A stretch of DNA of 64,000 nucleotides, taken from assembly GCF_002906655.1 (NCBI RefSeq), contig NZ_CP025795.1, forward strand, positions 124,001-188,000. The letters are read 5' to 3'. Below are positions 1-9,558 of this stretch, in pieces. Origin of the DNA: Vibrio hyugaensis (lineage in GTDB: Bacteria > Pseudomonadota > Gammaproteobacteria > Enterobacterales > Vibrionaceae). The notes under the pieces were generated by a model. It saw nothing but the letters and a program-made list of their open reading frames with translations, made no database searches and was not told the DNA's origin. Numbering within the stretch: position 1 is the stretch's first letter; every line of letters begins with the position of its first letter. A program made the translations under genes and the position numbers.

Positions 1-40
1 TTTTTTATGACTCAGCCTACTAGTTTGGCTTGTAACGGAG

Positions 41-691
41 TTATTGATAGAAAAGCTCGGCTTTCGCTCCGACTAAGTCAAGCTCAGAGCCCTGAAAATC
101 AGCCAGATATTCCGCAACAAGGTTGTACCCAACCCAATACCCCATGTATTTCGGCCAGCGGCTTTCATCGCTGCCAAGAAAGTAAGCGTCGAAGTTGTAA
201 TCTAAGCTGGTCAACTTGTCTTTCATCTCAGCATAGAAAGGGCGCCAATCTTGATCTTTGATTTTCTCAAACAAGCTCGGAGTGATGCCTCCATTCACCT
301 TACGTTCGAAATGACAAGCTAACCCTTCCATAATCAGCACATCACCAAGTGCAACGCCATTCTCTCCCGCTCGCATACGGAACAGGTGATGCAACTCATG
401 CGCTAACACCGCAGCTAGTTCTTTCTCAATAATGTTTTTAATATCCGCACGTTGAGTATCAAGCAGAATCTCTACACGATAGGCACTTAAGCAATAGCCA
501 CCAATCCCCGTCTGAGGTACGTCATTGCGATCAAACGGGCTAACGGTCAGGTCAACGTTACTTAAATCGATGTTACTTAAATCAAAGTAACTAGAAAGTT
601 GTGAGCTCAGATCATCAAGTTTCTGATGCAAATACTCAGAGATTGGAGACAACTCTCCCGTCGCATTTAACAGGGTTACGCGATAACTCAT
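41..691 (-). CDS. Predicted zinc-metallopeptidase-like protein (DUF2268 type)
   Basis: A 216-residue protein without signal peptide or membrane segment. It carries an HExxH zinc-binding motif, AHELHH, at about residues 95-100, followed about 25 residues later by EGLACHFER, a plausible third zinc ligand. Motif and length fit the DUF2268 predicted Zn-dependent protease family. It is the last gene of the minus-strand run starting at 7374, 68 bp after the LytTR regulator gene, and a parS2 site sits in that gap. Substrate and activity are unknown. The family call is from motif recognition only. Bases 1-40 downstream show no gene or convincing terminator. Confidence 0.75.
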   Translation of the reverse strand: MSYRVTLLNATGELSPISEYLHQKLDDLSSQLSSYFDLSNIDLSNVDLTVSPFDRNDVPQTGIGGYCLSAYRVEILLDTQRADIKNIIEKELAAVLAHELHHLFRMRAGENGVALGDVLIMEGLACHFERKVNGGITPSLFEKIKDQDWRPFYAEMKDKLTSLDYNFDAYFLGSDESRWPKYMGYWVGYNLVAEYLADFQGSELDLVGAKAELFYQ

Positions 692-727
692 TTATCTTCC
701 TTGATAATGTGGGTTAAGAGCAGCGAG

Positions 728-740
728 TTTACAGTGTAAA
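728..740. promoter_or_regulatory. parS2 centromere site
   Basis: TTTACAGTGTAAA is a perfect match to the Vibrio chromosome-II ParB2 target TTTACANTGTAAA. It lies in the short gap between the LytTR regulator gene and the metallopeptidase-like gene, about 24 kb from parB, and is the most distal copy in the window. Confidence 0.8.
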
Positions 741-759
741 GAGTGAGCAGTTCTAGCGA

Positions 760-1551
760 TTACATCCCTTTGAACAAACTTTGAGATGCACGGCTCACAG
801 GGAGCTTACTTTCTCCAACGTGAACAAACATTCTGCCAGCAAAGTCTTTGTTTACTTTGTTAATCTTGCACACTTGCACCACGCTTGAGCGGTGCACTTG
901 CCAGAACTGTTCTGGGTTAAGTTGCCCTATCAACTCTTTCAACGAGGTGCGAATCAAATACTCCTGCACTTTGCGTTGTCCTTGCTGGGCATACACAGAA
1001 ACGTATTTTTCTTCCGCTTTGAAATACAACACATCAGACGTGGCGATCAGATGAATATCTTCCCCTTGCGTCGCTTTGATCCACTGAAGATATTGCGGAG
1101 TTTGTGGCGCGGATAATTGTTGTAACTGTTCTAACAGGCTGCTCATCTGCACATTGCTGCTTTCTTGTTCTCGCTTAGCAAGGCGTGCTTTCACTCTTTC
1201 ACACGTCGTCAGGAGGCGCTCATCCGAGATAGGCTTAAGCAAATAATCGGCGGCATTTTGCTCAAAAGCTTTGATGGCGTAATCATCGTACGCGGTGACA
1301 AACACAATCAAAGGTGGATTGGCGAGTTGATTGAGTTTTTGCGCTAATGTCATGCCATCCAAAACTGGCATACGAATATCGAGAAACGCAATGTCAGGTT
1401 GGTTGTGCTCAATGGCTTGCAACGCTTGTTCACCATCTGCTACTTTGGCAATTACCTCTAGCTCAGGCCACACTTCAGCTAAGCTTTTATCAAGATGACG
1501 CCTCAATAACGGTTCATCATCAGCAATAATGGCAGTAAACCCTGTATTCAT
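760..1551 (-). CDS. LytTR-family response regulator
   Basis: A 263-residue cytoplasmic DNA-binding response regulator. The N-terminal receiver domain (about 1-120) has the acidic pair DD at 11-12, the phosphoacceptor Asp near 58 in AFLDIRMP, and Lys in LLKPIS. The C-terminal half is a LytTR DNA-binding domain with [12 protein letters not shown] and VHRSSVV. It follows the LytS-type kinase gene by 15 bp and should be its partner. The associated operon suggests it responds to an envelope cue, but the signal and target promoters cannot be read from the sequence. Confidence 0.92.
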   Translation of the reverse strand: MNTGFTAIIADDEPLLRRHLDKSLAEVWPELEVIAKVADGEQALQAIEHNQPDIAFLDIRMPVLDGMTLAQKLNQLANPPLIVFVTAYDDYAIKAFEQNAADYLLKPISDERLLTTCERVKARLAKREQESSNVQMSSLLEQLQQLSAPQTPQYLQWIKATQGEDIHLIATSDVLYFKAEEKYVSVYAQQGQRKVQEYLIRTSLKELIGQLNPEQFWQVHRSSVVQVCKINKVNKDFAGRMFVHVGESKLPVSRASQSLFKGM

Positions 1552-1566
1552 TCCTTTCTTCCTTGA

Positions 1567-2589
1567 TTACGATTCCATTGGCCAGCGCAAGCGAACACAA
1601 ACGCCACCCTGAGCAGACTCACTGATAGAAACCTCTCCTTGCCCTGCGAACAAAGCTTCAACTCGCTGCTTGAGATTACTTAAACCGACGCCAGACCCCA
1701 TGTGCCCACTAACGTGATTCAAGCCAACACCCGTGTCTCTGACTTCAATCTTCAAGTTCTGTTGTTCGCGCTTAATGAGCAAACTGACTTGGCCGCCTTC
1801 TCGCTTCGGTTCAATACCATGGATGATGGCGTTTTCGATTAAAGGTTGGAGCATCATCGGCGGTAACTCGGTTCTGCCTAGTCCCTCTTCCACCTCAATC
1901 TTGTAACTGAGTCGATCACCCAAACGAGTTTGTTGGATGCCTAAGTAAGCCTCAAGTAACGCCGTTTCATTGTCTATGGTGGTGTGCTCTTCACGTGAGC
2001 TTTTGAGCGTTGCTCGCAGCAGCGCGGTTAACTGTTCTAACATCAGCTTGGCTTTGTCAACATCTTGCGACATGAGCGCGCTGATATTCGCCAAGGTATT
2101 GAATAGGAAATGCGGTTCAATCTGGCTTTGCATCTGCTTAAGCTGACTCAGCAACAGCGCACGATCTTGCTCTGCTTTCTCGCGTTTGATGGCCTCTAAC
2201 TCTCTTTGAGCGATCGCATGTTGCTCGCGTGAGTAGAAATAGAAAAAGCACATGGCACTGAATAACAATCCCATGAGACCAACCGACAGCATACTTGAGA
2301 TACCGAAGTATTCCCCAAGCCAAAGCTGGGCGTTCACCACACCAAACAATAGGCATGCCGTCAGCGAGATAGCCACCTCCGCCAAACGAGGAATGGTAGG
2401 AAACAGGCGGTCGACAAGCCATGAGAAGAAGATAGCCGAATAGCCAAATCCAAAGCTAACCGCCACATGAATGTAGAATGGACCGCCCCAAACAGAGAGC
2501 GTCATTGCTGCGATAAAGAGACAAAATGCCGTGGTCACTAATAAGCTACGCGGCCATCCACTTTTCACCACTGATTTTGCTGAACACAT
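1567..2589 (-). CDS. LytS/YehU-type sensor histidine kinase
   Basis: A 340-residue inner-membrane kinase. Four or more hydrophobic segments fill residues 15-120, then a linker leads to a His_kinase domain with the phosphoacceptor in QIEPHFLFNTL (His about 160). A HATPase domain follows, with the N box LIENAIIHG and G boxes DTGVGL and GVGLSNL. There is almost no periplasmic sensor loop, so sensing is probably within the membrane. The start lies immediately next to the stop of the upstream beta-barrel gene, so the two are likely translationally coupled. Its partner is the LytTR regulator downstream. Confidence 0.92.
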   Translation of the reverse strand: MCSAKSVVKSGWPRSLLVTTAFCLFIAAMTLSVWGGPFYIHVAVSFGFGYSAIFFSWLVDRLFPTIPRLAEVAISLTACLLFGVVNAQLWLGEYFGISSMLSVGLMGLLFSAMCFFYFYSREQHAIAQRELEAIKREKAEQDRALLLSQLKQMQSQIEPHFLFNTLANISALMSQDVDKAKLMLEQLTALLRATLKSSREEHTTIDNETALLEAYLGIQQTRLGDRLSYKIEVEEGLGRTELPPMMLQPLIENAIIHGIEPKREGGQVSLLIKREQQNLKIEVRDTGVGLNHVSGHMGSGVGLSNLKQRVEALFAGQGEVSISESAQGGVCVRLRWPMES

Positions 2590-3918
2590 TTAGAATTTCC
2601 CTTTGATGTTAAATACAATCATATGCTTATCATTGATTTGTGCGTAAGCAGATTGGTCGTCTCCGGTTAAAAAGCGTGCGGCAACTTCCACTTCTACACT
2701 TTGATCGCCAGTATCAATCCATTGGTAGTTAAGCCACTGCGTGACAATCACACCACCATCTTGTGGCGACAGCATCACATCCAACGTAGGGGTTACATCA
2801 CTTAGCCAGCCCATATCCGCTTTCCCGTTCCATGCAGCCCACGCTTCCACATCCCAACTCCAGTGCAGCATTACGTTATGCTGAACGATATTGGCATGCT
2901 GAAACCCTTGGGCGTAGCTTGTCGCAAGTAGAGATACATTCGGATCAGGGATCTCAGAGAGAAACTCGCCACGCTCTATTGCTTGTTGCCATTCGCTTTT
3001 CGACCATGCTCGACTGTCGTACCAATATTCAGCAATCATGTTGTGTCCGGCTTGGTTTGCCCAGTTCAATCCAATTAAGGCTTGGAATGCACTGCCCTGC
3101 TCCTCAACCGAAACGGGTCGGTAAAGATCATCCTGCTGAAACTGATAGCCGACACTTTGCTTTTGCCACAGCATGGAACCGTGCATGGCGATGGATTCAT
3201 CCCACACCGCTATGGCACTGGCTCCGAGTAAACCTCGGCGCACATCATCGTAATAACCAATAAGTTGATACTCGGTGTCACCCACCAGCGCATAACGACG
3301 AATACCAACACCTTGCTGCTCTGCGGCTTGATCCAGTGCACTTTGGTCTTGTTGCCCCCAGCTTGAATCCGTCGCAATCACCGTCCACTCACCAGCCATA
3401 TCATAGTGTGAAAGTGAAAACACGCCCGCGCCCTCTTCTGCGACTAAGCCAACAGGATTTTGTCGATAAGGCTTAAACAGATCCAAAGGTCGGTAGCCAT
3501 AACCCACGCCCCAATCCACGCGCAACTTACCCAAACTGACATCAAGAGTGGTGTCACCGACTTGCCACTCCCCTAGCCAAGCCAGCTCTCTAATCAGCAA
3601 TTGGTTATCAGCTTCACTCCACCAATCACTCTTTCCTTGTTGATTGAGGTACAAACCTTGGCTATACAGAGCGAACAAACCACTGAAGTTCTGATAATTC
3701 ACCTGCACATCCAAGAGTGCATTAAGTGAATCACGAGAACTGCCCTGCTCTTGTACAAATGCGCTGTCACGCTGCTTGGCCGTTTCGTAACTGACAGCCC
3801 AATCCCACTCAAAACTCAGCTCATCATTGGCAAAAGCAGGGGCTGACGCGCCCACACACAATGAGGCAGCAATCAACAAACTGGTGCTTTTGTTAAGGTT
3901 AGGCTGGTGCGATTTCAT
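2590..3918 (-). CDS. Predicted outer-membrane beta-barrel protein
   Basis: A 442-residue protein with a signal peptide ending ASAPAFA at about residue 30. The mature chain is rich in aromatic residues, has alternating short strands, and ends in the aromatic NIKGKF, as expected of an outer-membrane barrel. I do not recognise a named family. It lies between a LolA-like gene (45 bp upstream) and the kinase gene (adjacent), so it may be the outer-membrane part of a machine that includes the LolCDE-like transporter. Function is inferred from context only. Confidence 0.7.
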   Translation of the reverse strand: MKSHQPNLNKSTSLLIAASLCVGASAPAFANDELSFEWDWAVSYETAKQRDSAFVQEQGSSRDSLNALLDVQVNYQNFSGLFALYSQGLYLNQQGKSDWWSEADNQLLIRELAWLGEWQVGDTTLDVSLGKLRVDWGVGYGYRPLDLFKPYRQNPVGLVAEEGAGVFSLSHYDMAGEWTVIATDSSWGQQDQSALDQAAEQQGVGIRRYALVGDTEYQLIGYYDDVRRGLLGASAIAVWDESIAMHGSMLWQKQSVGYQFQQDDLYRPVSVEEQGSAFQALIGLNWANQAGHNMIAEYWYDSRAWSKSEWQQAIERGEFLSEIPDPNVSLLATSYAQGFQHANIVQHNVMLHWSWDVEAWAAWNGKADMGWLSDVTPTLDVMLSPQDGGVIVTQWLNYQWIDTGDQSVEVEVAARFLTGDDQSAYAQINDKHMIVFNIKGKF

Positions 3919-3963
3919 GTGACTTCCTTGCTCGTCTTCTTGGTTCTATTTACGGAATTCACG

Positions 3964-4749
3964 CTAAAGCTGAGTCGTATTGGCTTTAGGCAAATAGCTT
4001 GGGTTGTAGAACTTGTTATCCAGTTGCCAAGGCACGATTTCTTGGTACTCAATAACGGTCTTTTTGCTCGGCTGAATGCTATCAAGCAAGGTCATCTCAC
4101 TGACGTAGTCTTCACCGTTGTCACTTGCACGTCCGTATTGCGCTTGCTTGGCGAGTTTGCCAGAGCGCAAGTAAAGATCAGCTTTGATTGGAAACGCATC
4201 TTGCTCAGACAACCACAAGTCGATCTTCTGATAGCTCGCCCCTTTGGTCTTCGCGGTTAGAGCAAGATGATAAGCCGCGACACTTTCTCCGTTCACCGAA
4301 ACGGTTTCTGTCGCTTTCCATTCACCTTGATAATCTTGGCTCCACGTCAGGGTTGAGATGTCGCCGATAGACGCTTCACCAAGCAGCTTCTGCATTGGCG
4401 TAATGCGAATCGGACGGCGGCTCTTCGGCATTTGTAGCCAATAGTTGTCGCCCATCATCAACATCTTTTGCCCAGCTTCAACCGCCGATTTGAACACCAC
4501 CAGCGATTCACGATTTGGGCGCGTGTACACGTGGTAAAGGCGAGTTTTATCTAACTCTTGGTCTTGATATAAGCGCACCAGAGACACCACTTTGGAAGAA
4601 TCATCTTGCAAACGGTAGCTGTCGGCTTTTTCAATCAATTGCGCAACTTGCTGTGCATCTAGCGCTGTTTCATTCGCACTGGCATTCATGCTTGCAACGC
4701 CGCTTACCGTCAGCAGTGCAATTGGTAATAGTGATTTGAAATTAAACAT
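3964..4749 (-). CDS. LolA-like outer-membrane lipoprotein-sorting-type protein
   Basis: A 261-residue periplasmic protein with a signal peptide of about 25 residues ending MNASA. The fold signature is that of the LolA-like family (COG2834 type): strand-rich, with MMGDNYWLQMP followed by SRRPIRITPMQKLLGEASIGD. It differs from housekeeping LolA and matches paralogues encoded with FtsX-type permeases. Its start overlaps the end of the permease gene by 8 bp. It probably carries a lipid or lipoprotein, or supports that transporter. The actual cargo is unknown. Confidence 0.78.
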   Translation of the reverse strand: MFNFKSLLPIALLTVSGVASMNASANETALDAQQVAQLIEKADSYRLQDDSSKVVSLVRLYQDQELDKTRLYHVYTRPNRESLVVFKSAVEAGQKMLMMGDNYWLQMPKSRRPIRITPMQKLLGEASIGDISTLTWSQDYQGEWKATETVSVNGESVAAYHLALTAKTKGASYQKIDLWLSEQDAFPIKADLYLRSGKLAKQAQYGRASDNGEDYVSEMTLLDSIQPSKKTVIEYQEIVPWQLDNKFYNPSYLPKANTTQL

Positions 4750-6010
4750 AAATCAGTGCCTCCGTAATTGGCTTGTTCACCCCTTTGCGCGCCGAGAAAA
4801 ACGCCGCAACCAAACAAATCATCAATACTGCGAATCCTGCGACAGCCACCAGCTCCCAAGAGAAGTAAATCGTCAATGGGTAACCTTCTGTGCGTCCTGG
4901 CGGTGGCGGCATTTGCACATCCACGACCATCAGTAAAATGGTGACTAATGCAGTGAACAAAGCGCCGATTAAGCTGCCAATCACCGCAAGTAACCCTGCT
5001 TCGCGCAAGAACCCAGCAATAATTTCGCGAGGGTAGCTACCAAGAGCCGACAAGGTGCCAATTTCACGTGTACGTTCAGTCACCGACATGGTCATGGTGT
5101 TGAACAGCGCGACGAAGACTACCAGCGCCATCACTGCGCCCATGATGCCGAAGATACGGTCGTACAAATCTTTCACTTTGAGATAGAAGAACGCACGCTC
5201 TTGCCAAGGCGTAATCTCAATATCTTGGTCACCAACGTTCTGCTTTTGCTTACTCAGCACCGAAGCCACTTGTTGCTCGACTTGGTTAGTTAAACGGGTA
5301 TCGAACAGGAAGACCGATAACGCGCTGACTTTGTCTGAACCGAGCAGCGATTGCGCGCTGTTGATGTGCACGTAAAGCTGGCGTTTATCAAGCTCAGGCA
5401 CGCCGGTTGAATAGATGCCACGTACTTTGAAGTCATACGCATTCAATGCGCCATCGGTAGTGGTCGCCAGCAAGGTAATCCAATCGCCAACGTGCACGCT
5501 TAGGTTGTTCGCCAAATCAACGCCGAGCATCACCTCTGGCTCTGCAGGGTCATAACGCGATGCATGAATGTTGGACAGTGTTTGCCCTTCACGCACATCC
5601 AAAAACGGGCCTTTCATATCGAATTCTCGTTCGTTCACGCCAATGCCGATAAAGATCGATGACTTGTTGCCGTTGGAAATCAAACCGCTGAACTCAACTC
5701 GTGGCTGCACACCTCGCACTTCATTCAACCCAATCAATTGCTTGGTGATGTCGTCCGCATGAGTTAACCCATTACTCAGCGGCATCTCTTCTTCTTTGGC
5801 GAAGTAACCCGGCGTGGTTAACGTCAGATGCCCCGTGTCACGCGCTGTCGATTCTTTCAAACTGTCATAGGTGTACAGACCAAAACCGCCCGCACTGGTT
5901 AAGGCAAACACGGCAATGGCGATGATCAGCATCGACAATAAACTGCGACGGCGATTGCGTTGCAGATTCAACCAAGCAAGGCGAACCGAAACAGGAATTA
6001 GCTTGCCCAT
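4742..6010 (-). CDS. FtsX/MacB-like ABC transporter permease
   Basis: A 422-residue inner-membrane protein. One membrane helix near residues 22-45 is followed by a MacB-like periplasmic domain to about 280, then three helices near 290-320, 340-370 and 385-410. This is the LolC/LolE/MacB topology. The conserved cytoplasmic stretch TERTREIGTLSALGS is present. The gene overlaps the ATPase gene by 13 bp and the LolA-like gene by 8 bp. It should work as a homodimer with that ATPase in mechanotransmission or lipoprotein-type transport, not conventional import. Substrate is unknown. Confidence 0.9.
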   Translation of the reverse strand: MGKLIPVSVRLAWLNLQRNRRRSLLSMLIIAIAVFALTSAGGFGLYTYDSLKESTARDTGHLTLTTPGYFAKEEEMPLSNGLTHADDITKQLIGLNEVRGVQPRVEFSGLISNGNKSSIFIGIGVNEREFDMKGPFLDVREGQTLSNIHASRYDPAEPEVMLGVDLANNLSVHVGDWITLLATTTDGALNAYDFKVRGIYSTGVPELDKRQLYVHINSAQSLLGSDKVSALSVFLFDTRLTNQVEQQVASVLSKQKQNVGDQDIEITPWQERAFFYLKVKDLYDRIFGIMGAVMALVVFVALFNTMTMSVTERTREIGTLSALGSYPREIIAGFLREAGLLAVIGSLIGALFTALVTILLMVVDVQMPPPPGRTEGYPLTIYFSWELVAVAGFAVLMICLVAAFFSARKGVNKPITEALIYV

Positions 6011-6696
6011 GAAACCTCCTCCACACTTGCGTGCGTTTGGGTGATTTTGCCGTCCACCAACTCAATGGTGCGGTCACAGCGGGATGCCATACGAGGGTCG
6101 TGCGTGGCGACGATAAAAGTGGTGCCAAGCTCGTGTCCGAGCCCTTTCATAATGTCGATGACCTTGTTGGCAGTTTGGCTATCAAGACTTGCGGTTGGCT
6201 CATCAGCAATCACCAACGCCGGTTTGTGCACTAAAGCGCGCGCAATTGCCACACGCTGCTGCTGACCGCCTGATAGGTTGTCTGGCATGTGATGAATAAA
6301 CTCGCCTAAGCCAACGTGCTCTAGCATTTGTGTAGCGAACTCAGTTTGTTCTGCTTTTGAAAAGCCGTTGAGGTGCAGCGGATAAGCCACGTTCTCTAAC
6401 GCCGTCATCACGGGCACAAGATTGAATTTTTGAAATACAAAGCCAAGCTTTTCACGACGCATTTTCGCAGCTTGCATTTGTCCGGTTGGGTATGGGCTGC
6501 CTGCAAATGTCACCTGACCTTGGTATTGAGTATCCAGCATGCCAAGCACGTTAAGTAAGGTGCTTTTGCCTGAGCCCGACGGTCCACACAATGCCACCAT
6601 TTCGCCGGCAAATACTTCACCAGACACGTCTCGCAATGCACGCACGGTTTGGCTGCCAAGGGCGTAATCGCGACTAAGTTGATTAAAAACGATCAT
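5998..6696 (-). CDS. LolD/MacB-type ABC transporter ATP-binding protein
   Basis: A 232-residue ATPase with all nucleotide-binding motifs: Walker A GPSGSGKST (about 39-47), signature LSGGQQQRVAIARAL, Walker B LVIADEPTASLD and switch His in VATHD. Short length and the FVFQKFNLVP stretch are typical of the LolD/MacB branch. It lies 9 bp after the upstream periplasmic protein gene and overlaps the permease gene, its obvious partner. Confidence 0.93.
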   Translation of the reverse strand: MIVFNQLSRDYALGSQTVRALRDVSGEVFAGEMVALCGPSGSGKSTLLNVLGMLDTQYQGQVTFAGSPYPTGQMQAAKMRREKLGFVFQKFNLVPVMTALENVAYPLHLNGFSKAEQTEFATQMLEHVGLGEFIHHMPDNLSGGQQQRVAIARALVHKPALVIADEPTASLDSQTANKVIDIMKGLGHELGTTFIVATHDPRMASRCDRTIELVDGKITQTHASVEEVSWAS

Positions 6697-6705
6697 GACG
6701 CCTCC

Positions 6706-7374
6706 CTAATATTTCGCTAGCAGCGCTTTCGCGGTTTGCGTTTCTAAATTGCTGTCACCCAACTGCTCCATTTGCGCTAACCATGTTTTGGCTTGTTGAA
6801 CATCCTCAGCGCGCAGTGCCGCTTCAATGGCGTAGCGATAAATCCAAGACGTTGCTACAAAAGGTTGCTGGCTAAAACTCGGTTCATCGAGCAGAGAAAG
6901 GTACAGCTCGTAGCCACGCTCAAAGTGATTGAACATGTTTGGCAGAGAGGTAAAGGTGGTGGCTGCCATGGCGGTGGCTAATTGGTATTCCGGCAAGCCT
7001 TGTAAGCGTTGTTGTTCTTGCAGTGGTAATGGCTGATTCGCCATTAAATCCAAGCCTTTTTGGATAGTGGCAAGACCGCGCTCGGTGAACTTCATCTTGT
7101 TCCAAGGCATAAACGCCTCACGACCTTGCAACGTTTCAGCACTGCCTAAATACACCAAGGTCACTGGTGTTGCGCCTTGCTCTTCGAATTGTTTGGATAA
7201 TTCGCCGTAAACGGTATCAACTAAGCCAGAGTCACCTTGCGCTGCTTGGTTGAATTGACTGAGTGTGCGCTCGCTTGGGTTAGCCAGAGCCAAATTGCTG
7301 CTGAGTGCAAATGCGGCGATAAACGTACTTGCCAGTTTAAGAACTTTGATTGAGCGAGATTGAGAAACCATCAT
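6706..7374 (-). CDS. Periplasmic protein of unknown function, first gene of the operon
   Basis: A 222-residue protein with a signal peptide ending SNLALA at about residue 31. The mature part looks mainly alpha-helical, with possible TPR-like pairs such as QFNQAAQGDSGLVDT and a C-terminal RAEDVQQAKTWLAQMEQLGD. I do not recognise a family. It starts the minus-strand operon with the LolCDE-like transporter and the LytS/LytTR pair, so it may belong to the same envelope machine. A second ATG directly follows the first. Confidence 0.7.
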   Translation of the reverse strand: MMVSQSRSIKVLKLASTFIAAFALSSNLALANPSERTLSQFNQAAQGDSGLVDTVYGELSKQFEEQGATPVTLVYLGSAETLQGREAFMPWNKMKFTERGLATIQKGLDLMANQPLPLQEQQRLQGLPEYQLATAMAATTFTSLPNMFNHFERGYELYLSLLDEPSFSQQPFVATSWIYRYAIEAALRAEDVQQAKTWLAQMEQLGDSNLETQTAKALLAKY

Positions 7375-7458
7375 GTACTGTCCTTAGTTGAACGTGATTT
7401 GATGGTTTCAGGTTAAGGGAGAAGATCGCACGCTGCTTTTGCATGCGACCAATGGCAG

Positions 7459-8379
7459 TTATGCGGAGTGAATGGTATTGAGAGAGGATGAATGGTTTTG
7501 CGTTTCGGCAGCCTGCAATATCGCCTCAATCATTAAGCTGAGAGCCTTAGGCTGGTAGTTGCGTTGACGATAAACCAAATAGGCTTGACGATCCCCGCGA
7601 CTGTAGGACTGCGCGACCTGCACCAGATTCAGCTCTGGCTTCACATGACGAATGGGAATCGAGGCGATCCCCAAGCCGTTTTCCACCGCTTTGATCACTG
7701 CAGTTATGTCATTGACCACTAAGCGCGGCTTGCAGTTGAGCATGTCCACAAGCTTGTCTTGTTGGTAGATAGGCACTTGCGTGGTGTGCGTACTGGCGAC
7801 CCAATCTTGCTTGGCTAAATCTTCCAAGCTTTCAATGCTACCACCCGCTTGCGCTAAGTACTCTGGGCTAACAAAAAAGGCGTGCTCCGCTTTAAACAAC
7901 GGACGAGCGATCATGTCATCTAACCCGTCCAATTCGAATGTCACCACCAGATCGCGGTCGGTTTCTGGAATCGAATTCACTTGGCTAAGAAGCAGATCAA
8001 TGGTCACTTTGGGGTAGGTTTTGATGTAGTCCTCAACCACCTTGTCGACCAAATCATTGTAGAAGCGGCTTGGCATCACCAATCGAATTCGCCCTTCGAC
8101 TTGTTGGCTTTGCTGGTTGAGCTGCAAGATGCCGGATTCAATCTGCGCCATCGCACTGCTGAGTTGATCAAACGCCTGTAAGCCTGTCTCGGTTGCCACC
8201 AACTCACGTCCCTTCTTCTCCAGTAATCTCAGCCCTAGACGCGCTTCCAGCGCCGATAAACGACGAGACATAGTAGAGACCGGCAGTTCGAGCTTTTTCG
8301 CTGCAGCGAGCAGAGAGCCTTGCTCAACCACTGAGCAAAACAGGTACAGATCATCAACGTTTCCAAATATGGAATTCAT
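7459..8379 (-). CDS. LysR-family transcriptional regulator
   Basis: A LysR regulator of about 306 residues. The N-terminal winged helix-turn-helix contains AAAKKLELPVSTMSRRLSALE, and a type-2 periplasmic-binding-like effector domain follows. An upstream in-frame ATG exists at 8406, but the start at 8379 is preferred because GGAAGAAG lies just before it. The gene is divergent from the HlyD/DUF2955 efflux pair across about 120 bp, the usual arrangement for a LysR protein controlling its neighbour. Effector unknown. Confidence 0.9.
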   Translation of the reverse strand: MNSIFGNVDDLYLFCSVVEQGSLLAAAKKLELPVSTMSRRLSALEARLGLRLLEKKGRELVATETGLQAFDQLSSAMAQIESGILQLNQQSQQVEGRIRLVMPSRFYNDLVDKVVEDYIKTYPKVTIDLLLSQVNSIPETDRDLVVTFELDGLDDMIARPLFKAEHAFFVSPEYLAQAGGSIESLEDLAKQDWVASTHTTQVPIYQQDKLVDMLNCKPRLVVNDITAVIKAVENGLGIASIPIRHVKPELNLVQVAQSYSRGDRQAYLVYRQRNYQPKALSLMIEAILQAAETQNHSSSLNTIHSA

Positions 8380-8498
8380 ACTTCTTCCATTGGTTATTTT
8401 TTCCAATTTTAGATGAGTATAACCTAGCCCGCGTAGAAAAGAGACCCGAATATGCCGTGAACGCGGCGCGTAATAACGAATGAATACTAGGTACAGAC

Positions 8499-9548
8499 GT
8501 GAAAGAAAATTTTTATAAATACGCGATATACACTGTTTTTTCAGCGGCAGCTTTGTTCTCCGCTTTTTTAGTCACCTCAGACAATGTTTCCCCTTTCACC
8601 ACCCAAGCGACACTGCATCGTAATGTCGCAACCATTGCGCCGGAGGTATCTGGCGTGATTACGGATGTGATGGTGAATAACGGTGAATTGGTTGAAAAAG
8701 GTCAGCCACTGTTTGCTATCGATGCCAGCAGCTACCAATTGAAAGTGGCACAAGCCAAAGCCGAACTGCGCCAAGCACGTGAATCAGATTCCGCGAAATG
8801 GCAACAATTGGCAGCAGCGAAACAAACCCAAAGCCAACGCGAGTTCGAATACCACAACGCAAAGCAAAAACTGACGCGTAACCAGAAACTACGCAACAAA
8901 GGGCTGGCAACCGAGCAAGAACTTGATGACGCGATCACTAATACACAAGTCGCCAGCAGTGCGGTGGAAGCAGCGAACGCAGAAGTGAAGCGTATTGAAG
9001 CAGAGCTTTCTACTCAAGACCGTACGGCAGCTATCGAGTTGGCAGAAGCAAAGCTTGCCAGTGCAGAGCTGGATTTAAGCCATACCCAAATCGTGGCGCA
9101 AACTGAAGGCGTAGTAACGAACTTGCAACTGCAATCAGGCAGCTACATCACACAAGGCACAGCTTCGTTGCTCCTGGTGGACGAAGCTCATGCGTGGATC
9201 AGTGCAGACTTCAACGAAAAAGGCATTGATAAGCTAACTAATGGTCGCGAAGTGTTGGTGTCCTTCGATGCGCTACCGGGCAAAGTATTTACTGGTGAAG
9301 TCAGCAGCCAAGAGCGTGCGATTTACGATACCAACAATGCTAATGGACAGCTTTCTAGCGTGATCAATGATACTCGTTGGATCCGTGAGCAACAGAAAGT
9401 GCGTACTCGCATTACAGTTAACGAGCTAGATCCTTCGATGATTTCTGGTTCACGAGCGAGTGTGATCGTTGAAAGCGGCAATCCAATCATGGATATCATC
9501 GGCTCGGCTTGGATTCACTTGGTAGCGATGTTCCGCTACATCTACTAG
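8499..9548 (+). CDS. HlyD/EmrA-type membrane fusion protein
   Basis: A 349-residue periplasmic adaptor anchored by one N-terminal helix (about 8-27). It has a split biotinyl-lipoyl-like domain (APEVSGVITDVMVNNGELV and the later VAQTEGVVTNLQLQSGSYI), a long coiled-coil hairpin (about 85-190), and a C-terminal beta-barrel domain. It precedes the DUF2955 gene by 10 bp. The pair resembles AaeA/AaeB-type efflux of small organic acids or drugs, and the divergent LysR gene supports inducible efflux. Substrate unknown. Confidence 0.92.
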   Translation: MKENFYKYAIYTVFSAAALFSAFLVTSDNVSPFTTQATLHRNVATIAPEVSGVITDVMVNNGELVEKGQPLFAIDASSYQLKVAQAKAELRQARESDSAKWQQLAAAKQTQSQREFEYHNAKQKLTRNQKLRNKGLATEQELDDAITNTQVASSAVEAANAEVKRIEAELSTQDRTAAIELAEAKLASAELDLSHTQIVAQTEGVVTNLQLQSGSYITQGTASLLLVDEAHAWISADFNEKGIDKLTNGREVLVSFDALPGKVFTGEVSSQERAIYDTNNANGQLSSVINDTRWIREQQKVRTRITVNELDPSMISGSRASVIVESGNPIMDIIGSAWIHLVAMFRYIY

Positions 9549-9558
9549 GAGGTGAACC

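Noticed and set aside
2832..3263. 143-residue plus-strand open frame
   Set aside because: Antisense to the beta-barrel gene, without ribosome site or recognisable composition.
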